Shown: positions 43,519-52,151, counted from the stretch's first letter. The stretch is 64,000 nt of DNA from Prolixibacteraceae bacterium UBA6029 (GCA_002429385.1 DIZL01000053.1:1-64000); one strand, 5' to 3'. Numbers and translations are program-made. The notes: generated by a model from the letters alone, not told the origin.

Positions 43519-44202
43519 ATGACTAACGACGAACCCATATTGATCATTGATGATGAAGTTCAAATCAGGAGATTGCTTGAAATAACCCTTTCCTCAAACG
43601 GGTATAAAATATTTTCGGCATCCACCGGACAGGAAGGAATTCAAAAAGCAGTTTCACATGTTCCGATCCTCATCATCCTTGACTTGGGTCTTCCCGATGC
43701 CGACGGGATTGAAATCCTCAAAAAACTGAGGGAATGGTATCAGAAATCGATACTCATCCTTTCGGTAAGGAATTCAGAAGAAGATATTGTGAAAGCATTG
43801 GATTGCGGTGCCAATGATTACCTGACCAAGCCTTTCAGGACAGGAGAACTATTGGCAAGGATCAGAGCCTCTATTCGTCAGAATCAGGGAACTACAGAGA
43901 ACCCCCGTATGGTTTTTGGTTCGCTTGAAGTTGATTTGGCTAATCATATAGCCCGGAAAAACAATGAAATTATAAAGCTTACTTCTACCGAATTTTCGAT
44001 GCTGGCCCTTTTAGCCAAGAACGAAGGACGGGTTTTAACCCATCAATACATCTTAAAAGAAGTCTGGGGGATGGGCTATATCGAACAAACGCAGTATTTA
44101 CGGGTATTTGTTGCTCAGTTGCGAAAAAAAATAGAAGACGAACCGACTAAACCCAAATTACTGATCACTGAATCTGGAATCGGGTATAGGTTTGGAAGTT
44201 AG
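43519..44202 (+). CDS. kdpE: Response regulator KdpE, OmpR type
   Basis: A 227-residue regulator: receiver domain (1-120, acidic pocket IIDDE, phosphoacceptor Asp55, switch Lys in YLTKPFRTGELLARI) and a C-terminal winged helix (IIKLTSTEFSMLALLAKNEGRVLTHQYILKEVWG). It is expected to activate the kdp operon. No KdpE box was identified upstream of kdpF. The gene ends the potassium island. Confidence 0.95.
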   Translation: MTNDEPILIIDDEVQIRRLLEITLSSNGYKIFSASTGQEGIQKAVSHVPILIILDLGLPDADGIEILKKLREWYQKSILILSVRNSEEDIVKALDCGANDYLTKPFRTGELLARIRASIRQNQGTTENPRMVFGSLEVDLANHIARKNNEIIKLTSTEFSMLALLAKNEGRVLTHQYILKEVWGMGYIEQTQYLRVFVAQLRKKIEDEPTKPKLLITESGIGYRFGS

Positions 44203-44316
44203 AATTTATTCTAGATCGAAACTCCATATCTTGTCTTTATAGACCACTTCTCATAAAGTTTTACATAGAAGCGGCTCTCTCGAAAACCGTTTCAAATTCT
44301 ATCTCAGTCAGGATGT
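44203..44316. other. Intergenic sequence after kdpE
   Basis: No gene seen; a weak inverted repeat AGAAT/ATTCT follows the kdpE stop. Confidence 0.4.
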
Positions 44317-44469
44317 CTATTTCTTGATCCAGCCAACGATCTTTTCATCGTCAGGAGTCACCTTTGAGTAAAATACGTATATAAGCTTCCCTTTGTCATC
44401 GATCAGGTATTTCTGGTTATTCCATTTGACTTTCAAATCCATAATCTCTTTTAATTTGGAGTCAGTCAT
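44317..44469 (-). pseudogene. C-terminal fragment of a glutathione peroxidase gene
   Basis: The minus strand reads a 50-codon frame ending KYLIDDKGKLIYVF then KVTPDDEKIVGWIKK, which aligns with the last 45 residues of the complete glutathione peroxidase at 45570-46106 (KYLIDEKGNLVDVV, KPDDEKILSWIKK). The catalytic N-terminal part, including the Cys motif, is missing. It is probably the remnant of a tandem duplication. Confidence 0.8.
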
Positions 44470-44657
44470 TGCTAATTTCAATATTTGTCTCGTTAAAAGC
44501 TAAGTAAATGGAACCCATTGTTGTTGTATTCCTCTAAATACGAATGCTGATAAATCAATATTAATTCATGTCAAATAATACAACGCGGATTTAAGGTGAT
44601 CTAGACGGAAAGAATTTTCATAGAAATACAAACTTTTCTGATCATTCATTCCCGGAC

Positions 44658-44860
44658 TGAAGAATTCGGATTAACCGAAGTTTTCTGAACTATTTTGAAG
44701 TTCATATCCCGGGAATAGGGATCAGAACCTATCCTAAAGGGTTAAGAACAGGTAATGCGCAAGGAATCCTCTTTAGTTTTTGTATGTTTTGAGTATGATT
44801 TCTGTAAGGTTTCTGTATGTTTAAATATATAAACAAAATTATAGGTAAGTAAAAATCATG
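44658..44860 (+). repeat. 11-nt-period repeat element, copy X
   Basis: TTTCTGAAC near 44684, GGGATCAGAACC at 44719-44730, a short AACC/GGTT hairpin, then an array of five 11-mers at 44777-44831 (TTTTGAGTATG, ATTTCTGTAAG, GTTTCTGTATG), then TAAGTAAAAAT. The same blocks in the same order are at 58.57-58.79 kb. No gene is encoded. Confidence 0.75.
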
Positions 44861-44979
44861 CAAATTATATAGGGCCATTAAAGGGCGTTTATAGGGAGGT
44901 AGTTATGAAGTCGGTGAGGATAAGTAATTGGAAACCTTTGTTGTCGTATTACTTACTAAAAAAATCATTGATTTTTTTG

Positions 44980-44987
44980 TAACTTTG
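44980..44987 (+). promoter_or_regulatory. Possible -7 box of the DUF4160/DUF2442 pair
   Basis: TAACTTTG matches TAnnTTTG and ends only 8 bases before the ATG, which would make the transcript nearly leaderless. No good -33 element is seen. Confidence 0.35.
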
Positions 44988-44995
44988 AAATAAAA

Positions 44996-45244
44996 ATGCC
45001 GACAATTTTACTGATAGCAGGTTGGAGACTATATTTTTGGGCAAATGAGAGTAATGAACCTATTCATATTCATGCTGAAAAAGGTGATATGGAATGTAAA
45101 TATTGGCTAGACATTGATAATTTTGAAATAACAACTGCTTTGGAGTATAATTTGACATCACAAGCCAAACGGGAGATAAAAAAAATCATCTATGAACATT
45201 TTGATTATATCGTATCTGAATGGGACAAATTCTTTAAAAAGTAA
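44996..45244 (+). CDS. DUF4160 domain protein
   Basis: An 82-residue soluble protein with the DUF4160 pattern (GWRLYFWANESNEPIHIHAEKGD, then AKREIKKIIYEHFDYIVSEWDKFF). DUF4160 genes are commonly paired with DUF2442 genes, and the pair behaves like a toxin-antitoxin or small regulatory module in distribution; no activity is established. It is 5 bases ahead of the DUF2442 gene. The pair sits in a repeat-rich patch between the kdp operon and glutathione peroxidase. Confidence 0.85.
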   Translation: MPTILLIAGWRLYFWANESNEPIHIHAEKGDMECKYWLDIDNFEITTALEYNLTSQAKREIKKIIYEHFDYIVSEWDKFFKK

Positions 45245-45249
45245 TAATT

Positions 45250-45507
45250 ATGGAAAAGGCTTATAACATAACAAGTCTAAATTTTGATGGCGGTTTTATG
45301 ATGATAACTATTGATGGTAAATCGTTTAAATTAAAACTATCTGATATCTCCGATAAATTGGACAAAGCATCAGACCAGGAACGGAATGATTATAAAATTT
45401 CACCTTCGGGCTATGGGATACACTGGAGATTAGTAGATGAAGACCTATCAATTAATGGATTGTTAAAAGCTGACAAATCGCAATACTCGATAGAATATCG
45501 GGCTTAA
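45250..45507 (+). CDS. DUF2442 domain protein
   Basis: An 85-residue protein of the DUF2442 family (FDGGFMMITIDGKSFKLKLSDIS and the ending SPSGYGIHWRLVDEDLSINGLL). DUF2442 members are often annotated as possible DNA-binding antitoxin-like partners of DUF4160. It is cotranscribed with the preceding gene. Confidence 0.85.
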   Translation: MEKAYNITSLNFDGGFMMITIDGKSFKLKLSDISDKLDKASDQERNDYKISPSGYGIHWRLVDEDLSINGLLKADKSQYSIEYRA

Positions 45508-45515
45508 AAAAGCTA

Positions 45516-45546
45516 TAAAAAAAACGACATCCTTTCGAATGTCGCT
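45516..45546 (-). terminator. Terminator shared by glutathione peroxidase and the DUF2442 gene
   Basis: Hairpin CGACAT/ATGTCG (45525-45530 with 45539-45544). On the minus strand it is followed by eight T, the right geometry to end the peroxidase transcript. Confidence 0.75.
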
Positions 45547-45569
45547 TCATTTTCAATCTATATTTAAGT

Positions 45570-46106
45570 CTATTTCTTTATCCAGCTTAGAATTTTCTCA
45601 TCATCTGGTTTTACTTTAGGGTCAACCACATCGACCAGATTACCTTTTTCATCAATCAGGTATTTCTGGAAATTCCATTTCACTTCCGAATCCTTCACTC
45701 CATTTAATTGTTTCGAGGTAAGCCATTTATACAATGGAGCCATATCATCGCCTTTCACCGATATTTTCGACATCATGGGAAATGTTACACCGTAATTTGC
45801 AGTGCAAAAAGTCTTAATATCAGTATTGGTTCCAGGTTCCTGCGATCCGAAATTATTGGCAGGAAAACCTATAATTACAAATTTCTGATTCCCGTATTCT
45901 TTATAAAGGCTTTCAAGATCTTTGTATTGGGGAGTATTTCCGCATTTGGAAGCTGTATTCACGACCAGAACTTTTTTTCCTTTCAGGCTCGAAAGATTAA
46001 AATCTTTCCCATCGATATCTTTTACCTTAAAATCGTAAAATGATTTCTGACTGAATGCAAGTGATGTAATTATCATCAGGCTAAATATTAATACTAATTT
46101 TTTCAT
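45570..46106 (-). CDS. Exported glutathione peroxidase family protein, cysteine type
   Basis: A 178-residue peroxidase with a signal peptide (1-19, MKKLVLIFSLMIITSLAFSQ). The catalytic motif NTASKCGNTPQYKDLE has Cys rather than selenocysteine; Gln in GFPANNFGSQEPG and Trp in VKWNFQKYLID complete the active site. Many bacterial members use thioredoxin instead of glutathione, but a GshF gene exists in this window. The ATG at 46106 is preferred to one 36 bases upstream because the signal peptide begins there. A C-terminal fragment of a second copy is at 44.3 kb. Confidence 0.92.
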   Translation of the reverse strand: MKKLVLIFSLMIITSLAFSQKSFYDFKVKDIDGKDFNLSSLKGKKVLVVNTASKCGNTPQYKDLESLYKEYGNQKFVIIGFPANNFGSQEPGTNTDIKTFCTANYGVTFPMMSKISVKGDDMAPLYKWLTSKQLNGVKDSEVKWNFQKYLIDEKGNLVDVVDPKVKPDDEKILSWIKK

Positions 46107-46285
46107 GACTAAGAGTTTATTTATGAACTGAGAATGAAACAATTCAGGATACTAAAAGTTTTATCAGCTTCCAAAAGCATTGATTTGTCTGCATTAATTG
46201 AGATAATTTTAAATGCTGTTAATAAGTTTCGCCCTTGTCATTAGGTCAGAATTTGTATATTTGGTCGTTCAATGAAGAATATTTT

Positions 46286-47389
46286 ATGGAGAATTTTATT
46301 GTTTCAGCCCGGAAATACAGACCCGATACGTTTCAGACTGTTGTAGGTCAAGCCTCGATTACTTCGACACTTAAAAATGCGATTAAAAACAATCAGCTTG
46401 CTCATGCATATTTGTTTTGCGGACCTCGTGGTGTGGGGAAGACTACCTGTGCGCGTATATTTGCCAAGACGATCAATTGTCAGAACCTTACATCTGAAAT
46501 AGAACCCTGCAACGAATGTGAATCGTGTAAGGCCTTTAACGGAAACCGATCCTACAATATTCATGAATTGGATGCCGCCTCGAACAATTCGGTTGACGAT
46601 ATCCGTAATCTGACTGATCAGGTGAGGATTCCGCCCCAGATCGGGCATTACAGTATATATATCATCGATGAAGTTCACATGTTATCGCAGGCTGCCTTTA
46701 ATGCATTCCTGAAGACACTTGAGGAACCGCCACGTCATGCAATATTTATTCTTGCAACTACCGAGAAACATAAAATCATTCCTACGATCTTATCTCGTTG
46801 CCAGATTTTTGATTTTAACCGGATTAAGATCTTCGATATCAGTGGACATCTGTCCTATGTGGCCAAAAGTGAAGGTGTTTCTATTGAAAGCGAAGCCCTT
46901 AACGTAATAGCGCAAAAGGCTGATGGAGCCATGCGTGATGCTTTGTCCATTCTTGATCAGATTGTAAGCTTTTCAGGCAAAAGCATTACCTATAAAGATG
47001 TTATTTCGAACTTGAATGTACTCGACTACGATTATTATTTTCGAATGGTCGATTTGTTCCTGAGTAATGATATCTCAGAAAGTTTGCTGCTCTTCAATGA
47101 AATTCTGGATCACGGTTTTGATGGGCATCATTTCATCACCGGATTGAGTTCGCATTTAAGAGATGTGATGGTTTGCAAAGATCCCGTTACCATTCAACTG
47201 CTCGAGGTTGGCGGTGAAATACGGGAAAAGTACAAGGTTCAGTCAGCGCGCTGTGACAAGGATTTTCTAATCGGAGGCCTGCAAATCGCAAGTGAATGTG
47301 ATCTCCAATACAAAGCCAGTCAGAATAAAAGACTTTTGGTAGAATTGGTTATTATAAAAATTGCACAACTTACCTTAAAAAAAAAATAG
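46286..47389 (+). CDS. dnaX: DNA polymerase III gamma subunit (short dnaX product)
   Basis: A 367-residue clamp-loader ATPase: Walker A GPRGVGKTTCARIFA near residue 42, zinc-type cysteines (INCQ, CNECESC), Walker B region YIIDEVHMLS and sensor ILSRCQIFDF. Helical lid and collar domains follow. It ends LTLKKK and TAG directly after a run of ten A. The frame that holds the rest of the tau subunit is open from this run onward, so this product corresponds to gamma if the run is a frameshift site. ATG 46286 (MENFIVSARKYRP) is chosen over one 51 bases upstream because it begins at the conserved N-terminus. Confidence 0.93.
   Translation: MENFIVSARKYRPDTFQTVVGQASITSTLKNAIKNNQLAHAYLFCGPRGVGKTTCARIFAKTINCQNLTSEIEPCNECESCKAFNGNRSYNIHELDAASNNSVDDIRNLTDQVRIPPQIGHYSIYIIDEVHMLSQAAFNAFLKTLEEPPRHAIFILATTEKHKIIPTILSRCQIFDFNRIKIFDISGHLSYVAKSEGVSIESEALNVIAQKADGAMRDALSILDQIVSFSGKSITYKDVISNLNVLDYDYYFRMVDLFLSNDISESLLLFNEILDHGFDGHHFITGLSSHLRDVMVCKDPVTIQLLEVGGEIREKYKVQSARCDKDFLIGGLQIASECDLQYKASQNKRLLVELVIIKIAQLTLKKK
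47377..47389 (+). other. Probable dnaX frameshift or slippage site (A10-TAG)
   Basis: Ten consecutive A (47377-47386) are followed at once by the in-frame TAG (47387-47389). A -1 shift anywhere in the run leads into the open tau frame (KK-IADGTPNESLQ). Known dnaX genes use ribosomal -1 shifting at A-rich sites or transcriptional slippage at A9 runs. No strong downstream stem was found, only a 5-bp GCTGA/TCAGC pairing. An assembly homopolymer error is the alternative. Confidence 0.65.
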
Positions 47390-48030
47390 CTGACGGCACT
47401 CCGAACGAATCGCTTCAGCCAATTTTTAATCAAGAGGAACAATCCGTTCAGTCAACAGTAAGCCATAATGTATTTGCTGATGAAAGTCCGACTGGCATAC
47501 CTGTACCCAAACTGGAACCGCTTGAAAAGACATCAACGCTAAAAGTCATTCGGAAAATGGGAAGTTCATTCACCCCGTCTATCAAAGATGCACTTTCGGG
47601 AAATGCTTCGGAAAAAAAAGTCAGTGACCAAGTTCAGGAGACCACCTATAATGAGTATGAAAATTTCTCAGATCCTTATACTATAGAACAACTTACAGAA
47701 AAATGGAACGAATTTCTGGAACAGATTGCTGATCGTCCAAATCTTTGCTCGACACTTTCAACCGTGCCGGAGTTAATTGATGGTAACCGACTTATCTTAA
47801 AAGTAGGAAATTCGGTTCAGGAGGAAGATGTCAGACAGATAAAGCCTGAATTAATTCTGTGGCTCAGAAAAGAACTCCGTAATTCGGGAATTGAACTGAT
47901 TACGCGACTCGAAAGGTTAGAAACTGAGCGAACTCATTTTAATGATTCGGAAAAATTGCAGATACTGGTTCAGAAAAATCCAAATTTGAATGAGCTAAAG
48001 CAAATCTTTAATCTTGATTTTAAGGATTGA
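47386..48030 (+). CDS. dnaX: C-terminal extension of DNA polymerase III tau subunit
   Basis: This frame lies -1 relative to the gamma frame and has no stop for 214 codons. It has no good start for its first 57 codons (the first ATG is at 47557), so it is best read as the tail of a roughly 581-residue tau protein. The first 75 residues are a low-complexity linker; the rest (EQLTEKWNEFLEQIADRPNL through KNPNLNELKQIFNLDFKD) resembles the Bacteroidota tau C-terminal domain that contacts the polymerase and helicase. Conservation of this frame argues against the TAG being a simple null mutation. Confidence 0.8.
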   Translation: MADGTPNESLQPIFNQEEQSVQSTVSHNVFADESPTGIPVPKLEPLEKTSTLKVIRKMGSSFTPSIKDALSGNASEKKVSDQVQETTYNEYENFSDPYTIEQLTEKWNEFLEQIADRPNLCSTLSTVPELIDGNRLILKVGNSVQEEDVRQIKPELILWLRKELRNSGIELITRLERLETERTHFNDSEKLQILVQKNPNLNELKQIFNLDFKD

Positions 48031-48140
48031 TGTTAACTCATTCTGAATATTTTGTAATTTTTAAGCATTCATTTCCGCAAAAGCGGCATGACGAAGAATA
48101 AAATTTTGTACTTTTATTAAAAATTGAAAAACCTAAGGCA

Positions 48141-48653
48141 ATGATTAAAAAAGAAGTACTTGATGCATTAAATGCACAGATTAATGCTGAATCTTATTCG
48201 GCATATTTGTATTTGTCTATGGCTGCATATTATGAAAATCTGGGTCTTTCGGGTTTTGCTCACTGGATGAAAGTACAATATCAGGAAGAGTCTGCACACG
48301 CTATTAAATTCTTCAATTATGTAACGGGACGTAACGGGAAAGTCATACTGAAGGCAATTGACCAGGTTCCGGTTGATTTTGACGGAATTGTTGATGTCTT
48401 TGAAAAGACACTAATACATGAAATTTATGTCACTTCGCTGATAAATAATTTGATGAATGTAGCTATTGCAGCCAGTGATCATGCTTCGCAAAGCTTTTTC
48501 AAGTGGTTTGTTGACGAACAGGTTGAAGAGGAAGCAAATGTGGAGAAAATTCTGGCAACCTTAAAACTAATCAACGGAGAAGGCAATGGTATTTTTATGA
48601 TGGATCGTGAACTGAGTCAGAGAATCTTTGTTGATCCGAATGTAGCCGTTTAA
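48141..48653 (+). CDS. ftnA: Non-heme ferritin
   Basis: A 170-residue four-helix iron-storage protein. Ferroxidase ligands are visible in LNAQINAESYSAYLYLSMAA (Glu17), YQEESAHAIKFFNYV (Glu and His near residues 50-53) and DEQVEEEANVEKIL. It forms 24-mers that oxidise and store Fe. The -7-like TACTTTTA lies about 25 bases upstream of the ATG. A hairpin CCGC-AAAA-GCGG lies between dnaX and this gene. Confidence 0.95.
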   Translation: MIKKEVLDALNAQINAESYSAYLYLSMAAYYENLGLSGFAHWMKVQYQEESAHAIKFFNYVTGRNGKVILKAIDQVPVDFDGIVDVFEKTLIHEIYVTSLINNLMNVAIAASDHASQSFFKWFVDEQVEEEANVEKILATLKLINGEGNGIFMMDRELSQRIFVDPNVAV

Positions 48654-48676
48654 TTTTATTTAAACCATATTTTGTT

Positions 48677-48706
48677 AAAAGGCTACCAATTGGGTGGTCT
48701 TTTTTA
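48677..48706 (+). terminator. Terminator after ferritin
   Basis: Stem GGCTACC/GGTGGTC (48681-48687 with 48693-48699, two G-U pairs) extended by flanking A and T runs. Confidence 0.65.
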
Positions 48707-48758
48707 TTCTATATAAGTTAGGATTTTCCATAAATGAACGAATAAAAAGGTTAGAACA

Positions 48759-50936
48759 ATGAATGAATTAATTGAAAAAGACTATTCCGGGTTTTATGAA
48801 TTATGCAAGATAAACATTCCGGAGAAGGATCATCCAAAAATACAGGATTCATACACTTTGTTATGCGAAGTTTTTGGCGATAGATGCCGGGAATCCGGAG
48901 AGTCTTACGTTGTTCATTCAATCAATGTAGCCAAGATTGTTGTTCAGGAAATTGGACTTGGAGTCGATTCTATTGTGGCCGCCATGTTGCATAACGTATA
49001 TTATCAGGATCAAAACTCCAAAGACATTGAAGCCCGGTTTGGGAAACCGGTCACTTCGATTTTAGAGGGTATGGCTAAAATCAATGCGCTCGGTACTGAT
49101 ACGGTTGAACTGCATTCAGAAAACTACCGCAATTTGATGTTAGCGCTGGCTGGCGATGTTAGAGTGATCCTGGTTAAAATAGCCGATCGGCTTCAGGTTA
49201 TGCGGCATCTTGATTTGCAGGCTGATTCTGTAAGGTTAAAAATATCGAACGAAACTTCTCATTTATATGCTCCTTTAGCACACCGGCTTGGATTATATTA
49301 CATCAATTCAGAGTTGCTTGATTTGTGCCTGAAATATCAAAATCCGGAAGCCTATAATACGGTTGCCATACGGTTGAAGGAAACCGATCGTGAACGTGCG
49401 GGTTTTGTTGCAGAATTTGTCAGGCCCATCGAAAATAAGTTGAATGCCAGGGGCTATTCATTTGAAATGAAAGCCCGCACCAAGTCTATCAATTCCATCT
49501 GGCGAAAAATGCAGACTCAGAAAGTTGAATTCGATGAGGTCATGGATTTATTTGCCATTAGGATCATATTAAATTCTGAACTGGTAAACGAAAAGTCAGA
49601 TTGCTGGCAGGTATATTCTGTTGTTACGGAAGAATATCAGTCTAATCCTAAACGTATGCGTGACTGGATTACCATTCCAAAATCAAACGGTTACGAATCA
49701 TTACATGCTACAGTTTTGGGGCCAAATGAGAAATGGGTTGAGATACAGATTCGGACCAAAAGGATGGACGAGATCGCTGAAAAAGGTTTGGCGGCACACT
49801 GGAAGTACAAGGGAGGAACAGGTAATACAGAAATGGAAAAGTGGTTGGCCAATGTTCGAGAAGTCCTGGAGAATCCGGATATGAACATGGTCGATTTCAT
49901 CGACGATTTTCAAACGAATATTTATGCTGACGAAATATTTGTCTTTACACCCAAAGGTGATCTTCGGAAATTGTCGGCTGGAGCAACTTTACTGGATTTT
50001 GCATATGAGATTCACTCCGGCGTAGGTGATCGATGCGTGGGTGGAAAAGTTAATGGAAGGAATGTTACGCTTAGGCATAAGCTTAAAAATGGAGACCAGA
50101 TTTCGGTAGATACAGCCAATCATCAGCGTCCAAAAATGGATTGGCTCGATTTTGTCGTTACCACCAAAGCCAAGAGCCGCATCAAGGCCAGTCTGAATGA
50201 AGATGTAAAACGAGAAGCTGAAAATGGCAAGGAAATTGTGTTACGAAAAATTAAGAACTGGAAAATCGAATATAACGATGACAGTATCCGTAAACTACTG
50301 AAATATTACAAGCTTAAACTTGCGCAGGATCTTTATTACAATGTGTCAACCGGGAAAATTGATACCCTTGAAATCAAGGAGATATTATCGGATAAGAAAG
50401 ATGAATCGGCCAAACAAATAGTTACAGAGATATTATCCAAGGAGAAAATTCAGGATCTGGAATTTGCGGGAGGTGATGATTATCTGGTGATTGACAACAA
50501 CATCAGAAATGTGATTTACAAACTGGCGCCTTGTTGTAATCCGATCTTTGGGGACGATATTTTTGGTTTTGTCACTATTACTGAAGGGATAAAGATTCAT
50601 AGGGTAACATGTCCGAATGCACCTCAATTGATTGAACGCTATCCTTACCGAATGATCAAAGCCAAATGGCAGGAGACTAAAAAGAAATCTTCGTTTCAGG
50701 CCACTATCCGGATTTCAGGTACTGACCCCGAACTCTCGGGGGGCATTGTTGGCCAGATCTCGCATGTCATTTCCAAGGATGTCAGTGTGCAGATGCGATC
50801 GATCAACATCGATTCAAATATTGGCGCCTTTGATGGAACTTTGCGTGTTTTCGTTAACGGATTGGAGCATCTCGATTTTCTGATGAATAAACTTAAAAGC
50901 ATCAAGGGTGTTTTGTCAGTTACCAGGGCAGATTGA
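48759..50936 (+). CDS. RelA/SpoT family (p)ppGpp synthetase with degenerate hydrolase site
   Basis: A 725-residue stringent-response enzyme: HD hydrolase-like domain (about 25-200), synthetase domain (about 235-360; RMRDWITIPKSNGYESLHAT, WVEIQIRTKRMDEIAEKGLAAHWKY), TGS domain (about 390-450; FVFTPKGDLRKLSAGATLLDFAYEIHS), a Cys-bearing region (KLAPCCNPIFGDDI) and C-terminal ACT domain. The hydrolase signature that is normally HDxxED reads HNVYYQ at residues 78-83 (HD becomes HN, ED becomes YQ), so ppGpp hydrolysis is probably lost. It would act as a RelA-like synthetase, with another SpoT-type enzyme elsewhere in the genome. Confidence 0.92.
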   Translation: MNELIEKDYSGFYELCKINIPEKDHPKIQDSYTLLCEVFGDRCRESGESYVVHSINVAKIVVQEIGLGVDSIVAAMLHNVYYQDQNSKDIEARFGKPVTSILEGMAKINALGTDTVELHSENYRNLMLALAGDVRVILVKIADRLQVMRHLDLQADSVRLKISNETSHLYAPLAHRLGLYYINSELLDLCLKYQNPEAYNTVAIRLKETDRERAGFVAEFVRPIENKLNARGYSFEMKARTKSINSIWRKMQTQKVEFDEVMDLFAIRIILNSELVNEKSDCWQVYSVVTEEYQSNPKRMRDWITIPKSNGYESLHATVLGPNEKWVEIQIRTKRMDEIAEKGLAAHWKYKGGTGNTEMEKWLANVREVLENPDMNMVDFIDDFQTNIYADEIFVFTPKGDLRKLSAGATLLDFAYEIHSGVGDRCVGGKVNGRNVTLRHKLKNGDQISVDTANHQRPKMDWLDFVVTTKAKSRIKASLNEDVKREAENGKEIVLRKIKNWKIEYNDDSIRKLLKYYKLKLAQDLYYNVSTGKIDTLEIKEILSDKKDESAKQIVTEILSKEKIQDLEFAGGDDYLVIDNNIRNVIYKLAPCCNPIFGDDIFGFVTITEGIKIHRVTCPNAPQLIERYPYRMIKAKWQETKKKSSFQATIRISGTDPELSGGIVGQISHVISKDVSVQMRSINIDSNIGAFDGTLRVFVNGLEHLDFLMNKLKSIKGVLSVTRAD

Positions 50937-50962
50937 ATTTAGGGTTGGCGTTTAATAGGGGG

Positions 50963-50981
50963 TCCTGAATCAAGTTCAGGA
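50963..50981. repeat. TCCTGAA/TTCAGGA hairpin repeat
   Basis: A 7-bp perfect stem with a TCAAG loop in the relA-TPR gap (GTCCTGAATCAAGTTCAGGA). The string resembles a repeat found widely in bacterial intergenic regions; a weaker GTCCT/AGGAC hairpin lies at 30008-30023. Confidence 0.55.
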
Positions 50982-51002
50982 TGACAAAAAAGGAATAAGA
51001 AA

Positions 51003-51275
51003 ATGGATATATGGAAAGCTAAACAATTGTTTGAACAAAATGAATTAATCAAGTCACAGGAGATATTGAACCAACTCATTTTTGATAATCCCGGTGATAT
51101 TGATTCACTTATCTTACGAGGTCGCATTTCAAGTAAGATGCAAAACTGGGGGGATGCAATGAATGATTTTGCGGCTGTACTGGATTTTGATCCGGACAAT
51201 TCAGACGCAAAAACAGGATTAGAAATGGCCAAAAGTATACTTGGTTATTTCACTCCTGACATGTTTAATCCTTGA
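51003..51275 (+). CDS. Small TPR-like protein
   Basis: A 90-residue helical protein with about two tetratricopeptide-like units (AKQLFEQNELIKSQEILNQL, ISSKMQNWGDAMNDFAAVLD). It has no signal peptide. TPR proteins mediate protein contacts. It follows relA by 66 bases, separated by a hairpin repeat. Confidence 0.75.
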   Translation: MDIWKAKQLFEQNELIKSQEILNQLIFDNPGDIDSLILRGRISSKMQNWGDAMNDFAAVLDFDPDNSDAKTGLEMAKSILGYFTPDMFNP

Positions 51276-51428
51276 TTTTGGATTTGTTGCAAATCTCTAA
51301 AACTTGTTAATTAATCTGAAATTTGCAATATATTTTAGGTATTTTATACTTAATTGCTATTTTTGAGGCACTATAAAGAAACGAGTTGATAAAAATTTAG
51401 TTTGAACTTATTAAAAATGGTAGTTGTC

Positions 51429-52091
51429 ATGAAAAAATTATTTTTTGTAGTTATAATGTTTATTAGTGTTTTAGCAGTAAATGCTCAGGTAGCGGAGAAA
51501 ACATTTGCCGATCTGAAAAATGAAGGTAATGCAGCTATTAAGGCCAATGATTTTCCCAAGGCGCTTGAACTATATGAACAAGCAATGGTGAAATGGGGAG
51601 ACAAACCTATTGTTGACACTTCGATGGTATATAATATGGGAATATGCGCCATCAAAGCAAAGTCCTGGGATAAGGCTTTGAAATATTTTGATAAGGCAAT
51701 CTCTATGAATTACAAGAAAATTAATGCATTGCTTTATAAATCTGATGTCTACCGGATAACAAAAAATAATGCTGAAAACCTGAAAACTCTTGAAGCTGCA
51801 TTAGCCCTTTCTCCTGAGGATGCAAAGGTGAAGAGCAAATTGGCTATCTATTATGTGAGCGAAGCGAATGCCATTTATACAAAAGGCAGCGCCATCATTT
51901 TAAAGGTAAACAAGGATATCACTGCTGGTAAACTAAAAACTACTGATCCGGTTTACCTTGCAGCTGAGCAAAAAGCTAAAGATGAATATCAAAAAGCTAT
52001 ACCTTTGATCGAAAAGGCTTTGTCCTTTGATCCAACGAATAAAACAGCTGCCCAGATAAAAGCAGCTATCGAAGGAGCACTTAAAGGATAA
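51429..52091 (+). CDS. Exported TPR-repeat protein
   Basis: A 220-residue protein with a signal peptide (MKKLFFVVIMFISVLAVNAQ) and three or four tetratricopeptide units (LKNEGNAAIKANDFPKALEL, MGICAIKAKSWDKALKYFDK, LEKALSFDPTNKTAAQIKAA-like end). Probably periplasmic. The ATG at 51429 is preferred to one 27 bases upstream because the signal peptide starts there. A terminator follows. Confidence 0.85.
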   Translation: MKKLFFVVIMFISVLAVNAQVAEKTFADLKNEGNAAIKANDFPKALELYEQAMVKWGDKPIVDTSMVYNMGICAIKAKSWDKALKYFDKAISMNYKKINALLYKSDVYRITKNNAENLKTLEAALALSPEDAKVKSKLAIYYVSEANAIYTKGSAIILKVNKDITAGKLKTTDPVYLAAEQKAKDEYQKAIPLIEKALSFDPTNKTAAQIKAAIEGALKG

Positions 52092-52114
52092 TTATTCCCT
52101 TGAGAATATACTGC

Positions 52115-52151
52115 AAGGCTGTCTTCAAAAGGCGGCCTTGTCTTGTTTTTA
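52115..52151 (+). terminator. Terminator after the exported TPR gene
   Basis: Ten-pair stem with wobbles (CAAGGCTGTC with GGCGGCCTTG, 52115-52124 with 52132-52141) and a T-rich tail. Confidence 0.7.

Noticed and set aside
8..44597. Shared 13-mer GCGGATTTAAGGT near position 8 and near 44585
   Set aside because: Flanks do not align, and 13-base matches are expected by chance in a window of this size.
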